From positions 47,159 through 111,158 of the forward strand of contig JAXLUN010000010.1 of assembly GCA_046329535.1 (NCBI GenBank): 64,000 nt of DNA, given 5' to 3'. Every line of letters begins with the position of its first letter. Positions within the stretch are counted from its first letter, which is position 1. This document shows positions 33,316 through 42,202 of this stretch, piece after piece. Origin of the DNA: Bog-950 sp046329535. Its GTDB lineage: Bacteria; Bacteroidota; Bacteroidia; Chitinophagales; LD1. A program made the position numbers and the translations under genes. The notes under the pieces were generated by a model. The model saw nothing but the letters and a program-made list of their open reading frames with translations. It ran no database searches and had not been told where the DNA came from.

Positions 33316-33975
33316 ATGATTTTTATGAACCGACCGACTACCCGTGCCTGCCTTTTCATCAGGGTCAGCACAGATAAGCAGGACTACCAGCGCCAGATTC
33401 TTGAATTGAACCAGTTCTGTGAACAGAAGCATTTTGAGGTGGCTGAAACCATCGCCACCAAGATTACCGGAACCAAAACGTTCCAGGAGCGCGAAGATTT
33501 GCAGCGGCTGTTTGAATGTGCTGGCCGTAAGCAGTTCGATAAGGTGGTCGTATCAGAGGTCAGCCGCATCGGTCGTAATGCAAAAGACATCCGGCACACG
33601 ATTGACTACTTGCATTCTAAGAAGATAGCAATAGTGTTCCGAAATTTGGGTGGGTTGGAAAGCCTTGATGACCGCGGCAACGAGAGTTTCGTAACCAACA
33701 TTATCATCGCCATCTACTCCGAGTTAGCGCAGGAAGAGAAACGAATACTTTCTGAGCGCATTAAAAGCGGTTTGGTCAGCGCCAGACATAAAGGTCGGCA
33801 GATAGGAAGGCCTGAAGGCAAGCAAGACGATGAAGCTCTTTTAAAGAAGTATCCTCGCCTTGCTGCCGACTTGCAAAAGGGGTTTTCGCTCAGCCAATGT
33901 CAGAAGTTGCACGATGTGTCTCGGAACACTGCAATCAAGGTTCGCAGATTATTGAAAGCTTACAATTCCGGGTAA
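33316..33975 (+). CDS. Serine recombinase (resolvase/invertase family)
   Basis: The product has an N-terminal resolvase catalytic domain with the nucleophile in LFIRVSTDKQ and the conserved VSEVSRIGRNAKD and ERIKSGLVSAR segments. It ends in a C-terminal helix-turn-helix (SLSQCQKLHDVSRNTAIKVRR). At about 219 residues it is the size of small resolvases and DNA invertases. Possible starts are ATG at 33316 or 33325; a GTG further upstream adds residues with no family match. It may resolve element multimers or invert a local segment. The type I specificity genes lie 4 kb downstream. Confidence 0.9.
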   Translation: MIFMNRPTTRACLFIRVSTDKQDYQRQILELNQFCEQKHFEVAETIATKITGTKTFQEREDLQRLFECAGRKQFDKVVVSEVSRIGRNAKDIRHTIDYLHSKKIAIVFRNLGGLESLDDRGNESFVTNIIIAIYSELAQEEKRILSERIKSGLVSARHKGRQIGRPEGKQDDEALLKKYPRLAADLQKGFSLSQCQKLHDVSRNTAIKVRRLLKAYNSG

Positions 33976-33988
33976 GGATTTATCTCGG

Positions 33989-34285
33989 CTAAATCTTCTC
34001 TCCATCTTGGTTTATTATCCTAAGGGTTTGTAAAGCCTCCTTCGGAAAGAGTTCGGGCCGTGGTGATTCTATTTTACGCGGTGCTGGTGGCATTATTTCG
34101 CCATGCTTTAAATAGTATTCCGCTTCTTCCAGTGTGCGAAATCCGCGAATGAGTGGTAAGTCGTCATCATGGTATTTATAACGCAGCGCTTCATCGTATG
34201 AGTTATAGATGCCGGGCTTGATACCTCTGCGCAAGACGTAGAACTTATTCTTGTTCCGCTTGCTCTTCTTTTTTTCTTTTTTCAT
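33989..34285 (-). CDS. Stand-alone RNase H hybrid-binding (viroplasmin) domain protein
   Basis: The chosen ATG at 34285 gives a 98-residue product with a Lys-rich N-terminus. It is followed by FYVLRRGIKPGIYNSYDEAL and LPLIRGFRTLEEAEYYL, the fold pattern of the viroplasmin domain found at the N-terminus of eukaryotic-type RNase H1, where it binds RNA-DNA hybrids. No RNase H catalytic domain follows, so this is the isolated domain. A role in handling R-loops or replication intermediates is conjecture. It is convergent with the serine recombinase. Confidence 0.78.
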   Translation of the reverse strand: MKKEKKKSKRNKNKFYVLRRGIKPGIYNSYDEALRYKYHDDDLPLIRGFRTLEEAEYYLKHGEIMPPAPRKIESPRPELFPKEALQTLRIINQDGEKI

Positions 34286-34545
34286 GTTACCTGTATTTTG
34301 TTTCCCCTGATTATGCGAGAACCGGGCGACAACAGGATAGTTTTTCGGAAAAAAAATTCCAGCGATATTTTTTTGTCTACGGCTTACCCACCCATTCATG
34401 CCTATGCGATAGGCGTGCAGTAAGCAGTGTGATGCACGAATTAACTGTGTCAAAAACAGCACATAGAATAAAACGGAGTTAGCGGAAAAATCTGAAGATA
34501 AAAATAAGGAGCCCTATTTTTGTAGCTCACTAATTAAAGCAGAAT

Positions 34546-35526
34546 ATGAAGCAGGAAAAACAAGGGTATTTTTTACCTATGACACAAGCAGCCGTGGACT
34601 CTATTGCGCGACATTTGGATATACCAATGGCCAAGCCAATTTTTAACCTGCTGCAATACAAAAACACGAAGGGATTTAGCCAGGAAGAGATAATAAGGAA
34701 GTTTCCAGAGCTCATTGATGAGGAACGTAATTACCGCTTCAACTTAAACCGGATGCGTTGGGAAATTGAGCAACTCTTCAATCTTACACCACCGGTTGTT
34801 CAAAATGAAATCAAAATACAACTGCACGAAGTTATTCTGATGCTTGAAAATTTGATAAAGAGAAAAAGTGTAATTAAGGAACTGGAAGAAAGCAACCAAT
34901 TTGCTTTTATACATTTTCCAGGTGAGCATGGAAATTTGGAAACACTTAAGCTGGAACGAAAGAAATCGGAGCGGTTGGATGCTAAGTTATTGGACTCCCC
35001 ATTAGTCGATGAATATCTATTGCTCCTTAGTTCAATGGTTGACTATTTTAAACTGGCAATCCTTCCGTTTGTGAATCATCCCTCACTACCAGAATTGGAC
35101 GATTACAATTTGCCTACCGATTTAGGATTATATGAAGACGATGACCTTAGAAAGTATATTGAGAAATGGCCCGAATTCATCAGAATATGCGAAGTCTATT
35201 CAGAACCACATTACTATGAATGGACGAAAAGAAATAAATTAAAAAAGCTAAAGGATTATCGGCTTATAGAAAAGATGGACGGTGTTGAAAATTACCAATG
35301 GAAAGGTATTGAGAGCGCTCCAATTCCCTCATTGACGGATTTCTTCAAAATGCTTGCATCTAAGGGCATATTTAAACTTGGGAATAAAACTCAGCAGGGT
35401 AAAGCAATTTATAAGTTCTTCCATCTCACAGGGAAAAAAGACCCTGGTTTTGTTCTTGATGACCTCTTCGCAGCTACGCGCAAATCATTGTATGAAGAGT
35501 GCTTTAAACGTGAAGTAGGCTTGTAA
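34546..35526 (+). CDS. Hypothetical protein, possibly RteC-like at its C-terminus
   Basis: The 326-residue product is predicted to be mainly helical and acidic, with no signal peptide or membrane segments. The C-terminal 60 residues (LTDFFKMLASKGIFKLGN, then KAIYKFFHLTG) resemble the end of RteC-type regulators of Bacteroidetes conjugative transposons, but the resemblance is weak. A TATTTTTG sequence at 34515-34522, 24 bases before the ATG, fits the Bacteroidetes -7 box although no matching -33 box is obvious. No function is claimed. Confidence 0.7.
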   Translation: MKQEKQGYFLPMTQAAVDSIARHLDIPMAKPIFNLLQYKNTKGFSQEEIIRKFPELIDEERNYRFNLNRMRWEIEQLFNLTPPVVQNEIKIQLHEVILMLENLIKRKSVIKELEESNQFAFIHFPGEHGNLETLKLERKKSERLDAKLLDSPLVDEYLLLLSSMVDYFKLAILPFVNHPSLPELDDYNLPTDLGLYEDDDLRKYIEKWPEFIRICEVYSEPHYYEWTKRNKLKKLKDYRLIEKMDGVENYQWKGIESAPIPSLTDFFKMLASKGIFKLGNKTQQGKAIYKFFHLTGKKDPGFVLDDLFAATRKSLYEECFKREVGL

Positions 35527-35600
35527 ACTCCGAAAACTTCCTACAAAGAACAACATTATTCCGAGTATACGAATGAGTCCATTTGTAAAAAATAAAACAG

Positions 35601-36317
35601 ATGGACAACACAACAAACAACAAACTCAAAAGCACCTTAGCTAAGGTCAAACCAAGCAGCCTCATTCAACATGCTATAGCTGCGCTCATTTACTCACCAC
35701 GCGGAATTCAAGCACTCGCGGATGCAATCACCGGTTTTGGCGGCATGATTCGCCATCCTAAAGTTTCCCGACTTGACGCTGACGGAAGGCATCGTGTATT
35801 TGACGGCTGGCGAAGAGTTCTTGTCGCTCTGCTGCTCGGGTGGGAATACATCTACGTTGAGGTCATGGAAAATTTGCCGGAAGAAGATGAAAGCCTCTTC
35901 ATTGTTGAGTGCAACAACCACCGCGAAAAAACTGCACGCGAAAAATATGAAGAGATAAAAATCTACGAAGTAGAGCTTCCTAAGCGGCAGGGTGCGAGAA
36001 CCGATTTGGAGAATGATGAAAAGTATGACCAGCGTAAAGCGATAGCCGAAAAAATGGATTTACCTGAAAGCCAGGTGCGCGACCTTAAAGTAGTTGGTGA
36101 AAGTGAAAACGGTGGCGAACTCCTTGACAGTATTGACGGCAAGGAAATTACATTAACAGCACTTGCACGTAAGGTGAAGCAAACACCGGTTAACCCTACC
36201 TACGAAGGTTATGTTGCTTGCGAAATGGTGGACATGGAACCGCTGGCTTGCCCCGTTTGCAACAACCACCCTACTAAGCGTATTGAAATCCACGAGCGCC
36301 AACTTCAATTCGTTTAA
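35601..36317 (+). CDS. ParB-like partition/nuclease-fold protein with C-terminal zinc-ribbon-like end
   Basis: The 238-residue product has the ParB/sulfiredoxin-like core DGRHRVFDGWRRVLVALLLGWEYI. A region with a helix-turn-helix-like segment follows (KAIAEKMDLPESQVRDLKVV), then a short C-terminal part with CPVCNNHP. ParB-type proteins on mobile elements either help segregation or act as regulators of other genes. No parA partner is visible next door, and the next gene is the orphan methyltransferase. It begins 74 bases after the preceding hypothetical gene. Confidence 0.78.
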   Translation: MDNTTNNKLKSTLAKVKPSSLIQHAIAALIYSPRGIQALADAITGFGGMIRHPKVSRLDADGRHRVFDGWRRVLVALLLGWEYIYVEVMENLPEEDESLFIVECNNHREKTAREKYEEIKIYEVELPKRQGARTDLENDEKYDQRKAIAEKMDLPESQVRDLKVVGESENGGELLDSIDGKEITLTALARKVKQTPVNPTYEGYVACEMVDMEPLACPVCNNHPTKRIEIHERQLQFV

Positions 36318-36420
36318 TCAAACCAGCTTTTATGAAATCCAATAGCATCCGTGCACCGCCATGTGTTTCTGAAATCAAAACGTATTTCCGATTCTATTTT
36401 TTAAAACAAACTTTTAACCA

Positions 36421-37467
36421 ATGAACATAATAACCAAAGCAGTTGCAAACTCTGCGGCTGCCATTTTCGATTACATTTTAGCAATTATAGGGTGCGCGCA
36501 ACCTACCTGCATAACCTTGTTCGCAGGAGTTGGCGGCTCCTCTGTCGGTGCACACTTAGCGGGCTTTACGGAACTCCTGGCGACAGATTTTGACCCTGTC
36601 TCTGCCCTAAATTTTGCCAACTACTTCAAGGACGACCGTTACGTTCCTTATTGGGTTGCAGATATTTGGGACATCAGTCCTCTTGATATTTTACAGCGAA
36701 CGATGCTGGACGTTGGACAGCTCTGCCTGCTTCTTATAACCAGTCCGTGCCAGGGTTTCAGCGAAGCCTCGGGTAAGTTTAATCCGCTCGACCCGCGCAA
36801 TGCCCTGTTCCTACGCGCCATTGATTTTGTGAAAGCGATTAAACCAATGGTAGCAGTTTTCGAGAACGTCCCAGGAATGCTCAGCCCCAATCTTACGCCT
36901 ATCATGAACGAAATTAAACTTCGTTTGAAAGAGGAAATACCTGAATACAGAGTGTTTTGCTTTAAGTTTAACTCGTTGTTTTATGGAGTGCCATCAGACC
37001 GCCTCCGGTTAATCTTCTTCTGCATAAGGCTCGACATTTTCCGTAAAGTTCCTGTCATTGCACCGGTTACTCCAAACATAGGTGACTATGCTATCGCCAA
37101 CATTGCACCGGCAATTCAACAGATACAGTTCGGCCAGAGCAAGAAGATAATCAGGTTCCCACACGAGTTTATGCCAACCATCACCGCGACTGAAGGCATT
37201 AAATACCGTGAGGACGGCAAGTGGTATAAACTCGGTGAAAATGAAACCTACCTGCGCAAGTTCCAGTCGTTTCCAGATGATTTTGTTTTAAGCGGCACAC
37301 CGAAGCAGAATTGCAAGATGATTGGTAACTCAGTGCCGCCAAACATGATGGCGAACATTCTGCGCTATGTGAAGCACGAAATACTCTGCTTCCCGTATGA
37401 TATACCGGTATCAGATTATCAAACAATCGAATCGCATACGCTGCTACCTACACAACCGGCTGGCTGA
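36421..37467 (+). CDS. Orphan DNA (cytosine-5-)-methyltransferase
   Basis: The 348-residue product carries motif I CITLFAGVGGSS, motif IV SPCQGFSEA with the catalytic Cys110, motif VI VFENVPGML and a C-terminal motif X-like GNSVPPNM near 325. These are the ordered landmarks of C5 cytosine methylases. About 28 residues precede motif I, and the target-recognition region is short. No restriction endonuclease gene accompanies it, so it probably acts as a self-protection methylase against host restriction. A terminator follows, separating it from the type I operon. Confidence 0.92.
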   Translation: MNIITKAVANSAAAIFDYILAIIGCAQPTCITLFAGVGGSSVGAHLAGFTELLATDFDPVSALNFANYFKDDRYVPYWVADIWDISPLDILQRTMLDVGQLCLLLITSPCQGFSEASGKFNPLDPRNALFLRAIDFVKAIKPMVAVFENVPGMLSPNLTPIMNEIKLRLKEEIPEYRVFCFKFNSLFYGVPSDRLRLIFFCIRLDIFRKVPVIAPVTPNIGDYAIANIAPAIQQIQFGQSKKIIRFPHEFMPTITATEGIKYREDGKWYKLGENETYLRKFQSFPDDFVLSGTPKQNCKMIGNSVPPNMMANILRYVKHEILCFPYDIPVSDYQTIESHTLLPTQPAG

Positions 37468-37525
37468 GTAAATCACACCGCGTTGCTCGTAGCAGCGTGA
37501 AGTAACAACCAAAACCTTCCCAAGT

Positions 37526-37563
37526 TAAAGGGCTGACCGATAAGGCAGCCCTTTACTATTTTA
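37526..37563 (+). terminator. Rho-independent terminator after the methyltransferase
   Basis: TAAAGGGCTG (37526-37535) and CAGCCCTTTA (37546-37555) form a perfect 10-bp stem with a 10-base loop, followed by CTATTTTA. Confidence 0.85.
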
Positions 37564-37639
37564 CACCCTTAATGCAACCATTTTAGGAAAGAAGCAATCT
37601 TTGTAGAAGACATACTTAAAAATATTTTCCTCAAAAAGC

Positions 37640-37670
37640 TTGCAAGTCTGGAAATTTAATCGGACTTTTG
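37640..37670 (+). promoter_or_regulatory. Candidate promoter of the type I/TIR operon
   Basis: TTGC at 37640-37643 lies 19 bases before GACTTTTG at 37663-37670, close to the Bacteroidetes consensus with one clear mismatch in the -7 box. It is followed by TAGCTCA, a context also seen after the -7 box upstream of the 34546 gene. Confidence 0.35.
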
Positions 37671-37695
37671 TAGCTCAATTACAACGAAATAAATT

Positions 37696-38253
37696 TTGAA
37701 AGCGCTTTTACGACATATTGCAACTATACAAACCGGGGTCTATGGTAAGACGGTTTCCCAGGGTGAAATAGTGTATTTACAGGCCAAACATTTTGACGAA
37801 GGCGGTAAACTACACTCCACGCCCCACCCTGATTTAAAGCCGGATTCGATTACCGAAAGGCACATGCTTAGACCTGGTGATGTACTGTTTGCTGCGAAAG
37901 GAACAAAAAACTTTGCGGCAGTTTATGAAAAACACAATCCACCCGCTGTTGCCTCCACTTCATTCTTTGTTATCCGGTTGATGACAGGAAATATTCTACC
38001 CGAATTTTTGGCCTGGTTGATTAACCATCCATCCACACAAAAAATATTGAAGGGTAAAGCAATCGGAACTGCAATAGTTTCCATTTCGAAAGTTACTTTG
38101 GAGGAACTGGAAATTTCTATTCCATCGGTTGAAACACAACAAGCGATTTTAAAAATACACTCCCTGCGAAAACTTGAACGGAGTATTCAAAAACAGATAG
38201 AGGAACTAAAGGAACAATACATTCAACAACTATTACTAAACGCATTAAAATAA
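37696..38253 (+). CDS. Half-length type I restriction specificity subunit (single TRD)
   Basis: The 185-residue product has one target-recognition domain: ALLRHIATIQTGVYGK, the region of MLRPGDVLFAAKG, and FLAWLINHPSTQKIL. It ends with a helical conserved region (EELEISIPSVETQQAILKI...LEEL-type coil). Full HsdS proteins have two such halves. It begins at TTG (37696), with no in-frame ATG before residue 57, and ends four bases before hsdM. It may be a functional half subunit that dimerises, or a truncated remnant of an alternative HsdS, since a complete HsdS is encoded downstream. Confidence 0.75.
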   Translation: MKALLRHIATIQTGVYGKTVSQGEIVYLQAKHFDEGGKLHSTPHPDLKPDSITERHMLRPGDVLFAAKGTKNFAAVYEKHNPPAVASTSFFVIRLMTGNILPEFLAWLINHPSTQKILKGKAIGTAIVSISKVTLEELEISIPSVETQQAILKIHSLRKLERSIQKQIEELKEQYIQQLLLNALK

Positions 38254-38257
38254 ACCA

Positions 38258-39826
38258 ATGGAAAATAAAATCAACAGCAACGAGGTAAAACAAATTGTAT
38301 GGAAGGCTTGCGATACTTTTCGCGGACTCATCAACCCCGACCAATACAAAGATTACATTTTGACGATGCTCTTTATCAAATATGTAAGCGATGTGCACAA
38401 GGAGAAGAAGCGCGAATACCTGAAAAAATATAACGGTGACGAAGCGCGTGCCGCAAGAGCAATGAGTCAAGAACGTTTTGTTGTTCCCGCCAACTCAACT
38501 TTTGATTATCTCTATGAGCACCGCAATGAAGCGAACATCGGTGAACTTATCAATATTGCGTTGGCCGACTTTGAAGAAGCCAACCGCCAGAAGTTAAGCA
38601 GTGAAGATGGTAGTGGTGTGTTCCGCAACATTGATTTTAATAGCAGCAACCTCGGTGATGTGAAAGAGAAAAATCAGCGCCTCAAAAGTTTGTTGATTGA
38701 TTTTAGTAACGAGAAACTGGATTTGCGCCCTGGACATTTAGATGGTGCCGATATTATCGGTGATGCGTACGAGTTTCTTATAGCCAACTTTGCCAGTGAT
38801 GCCGGTAAAAAGGCAGGTGAATTTTTTACACCGAGTGAAGTATCTACACTCTTGGCCAAACTCACTAAATCAAAACCGGGTGCAAGAATCAGTGACCCAA
38901 CTTGTGGTTCCGGTTCATTGCTGATAAAAGCTGGTAGAGAAGTTGGCTCTGATGATTTCTCTCTGTTCGGACAGGAAGCCAATGGTAGCACCTGGGCTTT
39001 GGCAATTATGAATATGTTTTTGCACGGTTTCGATAACGCAACTATCCGTTGGGGTGACACTATCAGAAATCCAAAACTGAAAGAAGGCGATGCGTTGATG
39101 AAGTTTGATACCGTTGTAGCTAACCCGCCATTTTCCCTTGATAAGTGGGGCAAAGTAGAAGACAAAGAAGAAGACAAGGCTGCGAAGAGTTACGACCCAG
39201 AACATGACCCATACAATCGCTTTTGGCGAGGCATACCGCCAAAGAGTAAAGGTGATTGGGCTTTCATTACACACATGATTGAAACCACTTACGAAGGCAG
39301 AGGCAAAGTGGGTGTAGTTGTTCCTCATGGTGTTTTGTTCCGCGGTGCAAGCGAAGGGAAAATCCGACAAAAAACCATTGAAGAGAATTTACTGGAAGCG
39401 GTAATTGGTTTACCAGCCAATTTATTTTTCGGAACCGGTATACCGGCAGCCATCCTGATTTTTAATAAAGGAAAAGGCAGTAATAACAATGTGTTGTTCA
39501 TTGATAGTAGTCAACATTTTGAATCAATAAAAAACCAGAGTAGACTTCGACATACTGATATTGAACATATTGTTTCTACCTACAGAAATTTTACAGCCGG
39601 TAAACTGAACACGGGAATTATCGAAGATAAGTTCAGCTATGTAGCTACACCCGATGAAATGCAGGAGAACGAGTTCAATTTGAATATCGCAAGATACGTG
39701 GACACTTTTGAAGAAGAGGCCGAAGTGGATATTGTAACCATTCAAAAAGAGATTCAAAAACTGGAAGGAGAACTACAAACCGTGCAAGAGGAAATGAAGA
39801 AATACTTAAAAGAGTTGGGCGTATGA
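38258..39826 (+). CDS. hsdM: Type I restriction-modification DNA methylase HsdM
   Basis: The 522-residue adenine-N6 methylase has an N-terminal helical domain (VWKACDTFRGLINPDQYKDY) and the GEFFTPSEVS box. The SAM-binding motif I is DPTCGSGSLLIKAG and the catalytic motif is NPPF in VVANPPFSLDKW. It forms the HsdM2-HsdS methylase and, with HsdR, the restriction complex. Its stop region overlaps the start of hsdS by four bases, so expression is coupled. Confidence 0.96.
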   Translation: MENKINSNEVKQIVWKACDTFRGLINPDQYKDYILTMLFIKYVSDVHKEKKREYLKKYNGDEARAARAMSQERFVVPANSTFDYLYEHRNEANIGELINIALADFEEANRQKLSSEDGSGVFRNIDFNSSNLGDVKEKNQRLKSLLIDFSNEKLDLRPGHLDGADIIGDAYEFLIANFASDAGKKAGEFFTPSEVSTLLAKLTKSKPGARISDPTCGSGSLLIKAGREVGSDDFSLFGQEANGSTWALAIMNMFLHGFDNATIRWGDTIRNPKLKEGDALMKFDTVVANPPFSLDKWGKVEDKEEDKAAKSYDPEHDPYNRFWRGIPPKSKGDWAFITHMIETTYEGRGKVGVVVPHGVLFRGASEGKIRQKTIEENLLEAVIGLPANLFFGTGIPAAILIFNKGKGSNNNVLFIDSSQHFESIKNQSRLRHTDIEHIVSTYRNFTAGKLNTGIIEDKFSYVATPDEMQENEFNLNIARYVDTFEEEAEVDIVTIQKEIQKLEGELQTVQEEMKKYLKELGV

Positions 39827-41091
39827 TGGCTAAGAAAAAGAGAGCTAAATCTGTTTACAACACATCCATCCCGACAGATTGGGAAGTTGTCGAATTGGGG
39901 AAATTGTTTGATTTCAAAAATGGCTTGAATAAGGAGAAAGAGGCATTTGGGGAAGGAACACCCATTGTAAACTACAATGATGTCTATAAAAACAATTGTA
40001 TAGAATCCGCTAAGCTAAAGGGTAAGGTAACGCTTTCAAAATCTGAAATACAACGGTATGACGTGAAAAAAGGAGATGTGTTCTTTACCAGAACATCTGA
40101 AACAATTGAAGAAATTGGGATGTCATCTGTTGTAATAGATGACCCATGTGATACAGTTTTTAGTGGCTTTATTTTACGTGCAAGACCTACAAGTAAAAAG
40201 CTGGATTTATTTTATACGAAATACTGTTTCTCAACTTTCCAAGTAAGAAAAGAAATAATAAGGAAAAGCACTTACACGACACGGGCATTAACGAATGGAA
40301 CTTATCTGTCAGAGGTGTTACTGTTGTTGCCACCAGTTAATGAACAGAAGGCTATTGCCCGTCTACTTGGTTTTTTAGATACAGCCATAAACAAAAGTAG
40401 CTCACTTATTGCTGAAAAAGAATTGCAGAAAAAATGGTTGATGCAAAATTTATTGACAGCGAAGAAAAGGTTGAAGGGCTTCATGGGGGAATGGGAGGAA
40501 ACAACATTGGGCAATTTGTTTGATAGAGTAACCAGAAAGAACACAATCGGTAATACAACTGTTGTTACCATTTCCGCACAACGAGGGTTTGTAAGGCAGA
40601 CCGATTTCTTTAACAAGCCAATCGCAAGCGAAATTACCGACAACTATTTTTTGGTTGAGCGTGGAGAGTTCTGCTATAATAAGAGTTATTCAAATGGTTA
40701 TCCCTGGGGAGCAACCAAACGATTGAAAGATTTTGACAAAGCTGTAGTCACAACTTTATACATCTGTTTCGGATTAAAAAATTCTCAGAAAAACTCAAGC
40801 GATTATTTCGAACAATATTTTGATGCTAATCTTTTGGACAAAGGACTAATGAAAATTGCTCATGAAGGAGGAAGAGCACACGGCTTATTGAATGTAACCC
40901 CTTCAGATTTTTTCTCACTAAAAATTACAGTTCCCAATAACGAAGAACAAATCGCAATTGCCAAAGTGCTGCAAGCAGCGGATAAAGAAATTCAACTGCT
41001 TAAGAGTAAAACTGAAAAACTCAGAGCGAAGAAAAAGGGGCTGATGCAGATTTTATTGACTGGTAAAAAGAGATTAACGATTAAAAATTAG
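39823..41091 (+). CDS. hsdS: Type I restriction specificity subunit HsdS (two TRDs)
   Basis: The 422-residue product has the classical two-half design. TRD1 begins IPTDWEVVELGKLFDFKNG and ends with a helical spacer (NEQKAIARLLGFLDTAINK). TRD2 begins MGEWEETTLGNLFDRV and ends with NNEEQIAIAKVLQAADKEIQLL. Each half would read one part of a bipartite target. The start at 39823 overlaps hsdM by four bases. Three bases separate it from the first TIR gene. Confidence 0.94.
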   Translation: MMAKKKRAKSVYNTSIPTDWEVVELGKLFDFKNGLNKEKEAFGEGTPIVNYNDVYKNNCIESAKLKGKVTLSKSEIQRYDVKKGDVFFTRTSETIEEIGMSSVVIDDPCDTVFSGFILRARPTSKKLDLFYTKYCFSTFQVRKEIIRKSTYTTRALTNGTYLSEVLLLLPPVNEQKAIARLLGFLDTAINKSSSLIAEKELQKKWLMQNLLTAKKRLKGFMGEWEETTLGNLFDRVTRKNTIGNTTVVTISAQRGFVRQTDFFNKPIASEITDNYFLVERGEFCYNKSYSNGYPWGATKRLKDFDKAVVTTLYICFGLKNSQKNSSDYFEQYFDANLLDKGLMKIAHEGGRAHGLLNVTPSDFFSLKITVPNNEEQIAIAKVLQAADKEIQLLKSKTEKLRAKKKGLMQILLTGKKRLTIKN

Positions 41092-41094
41092 AGT

Positions 41095-41631
41095 ATGGAA
41101 AAGAAAACAAGGAACTGCTTTGTAAGCTACCACCACGAAAGAGACCAAGAATATATCCACGAGCTAAGAAAGGTAATCACGCACATGAAAGTTGCGGACT
41201 ATTCTTTGAAAGATGATATAGGGCATTTGACCGATGATACCATATACGGTAAGGTAAGAGAAAAAATGCGCAACTGCTCGGTTACAGTTGTTTTAATTGG
41301 TGAGAGAACCGGTTACAGAAAATGGATTGATTGGGAAATTTGGGCTTCGCTGCGTGGCTATACTCATCCTTTCGACCCATTGAAGTCCTTCAAGCCAAAT
41401 GGTTTGTTGTGCATTTATCTACCAACGGATTCGCATTCAGTTCCAGATAGACTACAGGATAATATTGATTCGAAGTTTGCTGTGAGCATGAAATGGGAAA
41501 ATCTGGAAAGAGATTTTGAAAGCAAGGTAAACTACGCTTACTGGAATAGAACAAACGTGGACTACAAAATTAAAAATGGAAGAGAGCGGTTGAGCAGTGA
41601 TTACGTAAATTTTTTAGGGTTTAAAATATAA
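41095..41631 (+). CDS. TIR-like protein 1 (DUF1863/ThsB-type fold)
   Basis: The 178-residue product reads CFVSYHHERDQEYIHELRKV, then LKDDIGHLTDDTIYGKVREK and SVTVVLIGERTGYRKWIDWEIWASL. This is the order of the DUF1863/MTH538 TIR-like domains found in Thoeris ThsB. Glu81 in WIDWEI is in the position expected for the catalytic glutamate. TIR-type enzymes cleave NAD or make cyclic ADP-ribose-type signals in response to infection. It follows hsdS by three bases, so it is translated from the restriction operon. No recognised domain lies outside the TIR fold. Confidence 0.85.
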   Translation: MEKKTRNCFVSYHHERDQEYIHELRKVITHMKVADYSLKDDIGHLTDDTIYGKVREKMRNCSVTVVLIGERTGYRKWIDWEIWASLRGYTHPFDPLKSFKPNGLLCIYLPTDSHSVPDRLQDNIDSKFAVSMKWENLERDFESKVNYAYWNRTNVDYKIKNGRERLSSDYVNFLGFKI

Positions 41632-41634
41632 GGT

Positions 41635-42192
41635 ATGGCGGCACTAAACAGGTTTTATTACCCAACAAAATATAGCTCACGAAGCCAAGTAGTTGCTCTG
41701 GGCGTGAAGTGTGTTTTTCTCTCTTACCAAAAGAATGACTTGGATGCTGCGGTCAAAGTAGCAGAGTATTTACAAAACGCGAATATTGATGTCTATTTTG
41801 ACAGGTATGATTCAGATTTAAAGCACCATCATCAAAATGGAAATCCAAAGGAAGTCACCAAGGCAATCTGTAATGGTATTAACAATAGCAGTCACATGCT
41901 TGCATTGGTTTCTCCTGGCACAATGTATTCAACATGGGTTCCATTTGAAATTGGTTTCGGTTATGACAAAACCGATTTGAGTGTTCTGTGCCTTAAAGGA
42001 ATTCCTAAAGGAAAATTGCCCGAATACGTCCGGGCTGCACCCATCGTGAGAGACATTTATGATTTGAACTTATTCGTAGAACGTTTAACGGGTCGCAAAA
42101 AGGAATTGTTATTTGAAACAAAGAATCTCAGTGACCATTCGAGTTACTACAATCCATTGTCAAACGTGATGGACAGCTTAATTACCGACTAA
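41635..42192 (+). CDS. TIR-domain protein 2
   Basis: The 185-residue product has a canonical TIR-type fold after about 25 residues: CVFLSYQKNDLDAAVKVAEY, a central IDVYFDRYDSDLK and MYSTWVPFEIGFGY. Glu105 in WVPFEI corresponds to the TIR catalytic glutamate. Three bases separate it from the preceding TIR gene. It differs clearly in sequence from its neighbours, so the set did not arise by recent tandem duplication. Confidence 0.85.
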   Translation: MAALNRFYYPTKYSSRSQVVALGVKCVFLSYQKNDLDAAVKVAEYLQNANIDVYFDRYDSDLKHHHQNGNPKEVTKAICNGINNSSHMLALVSPGTMYSTWVPFEIGFGYDKTDLSVLCLKGIPKGKLPEYVRAAPIVRDIYDLNLFVERLTGRKKELLFETKNLSDHSSYYNPLSNVMDSLITD

Positions 42193-42202
42193 ATTTTATA
42201 CT

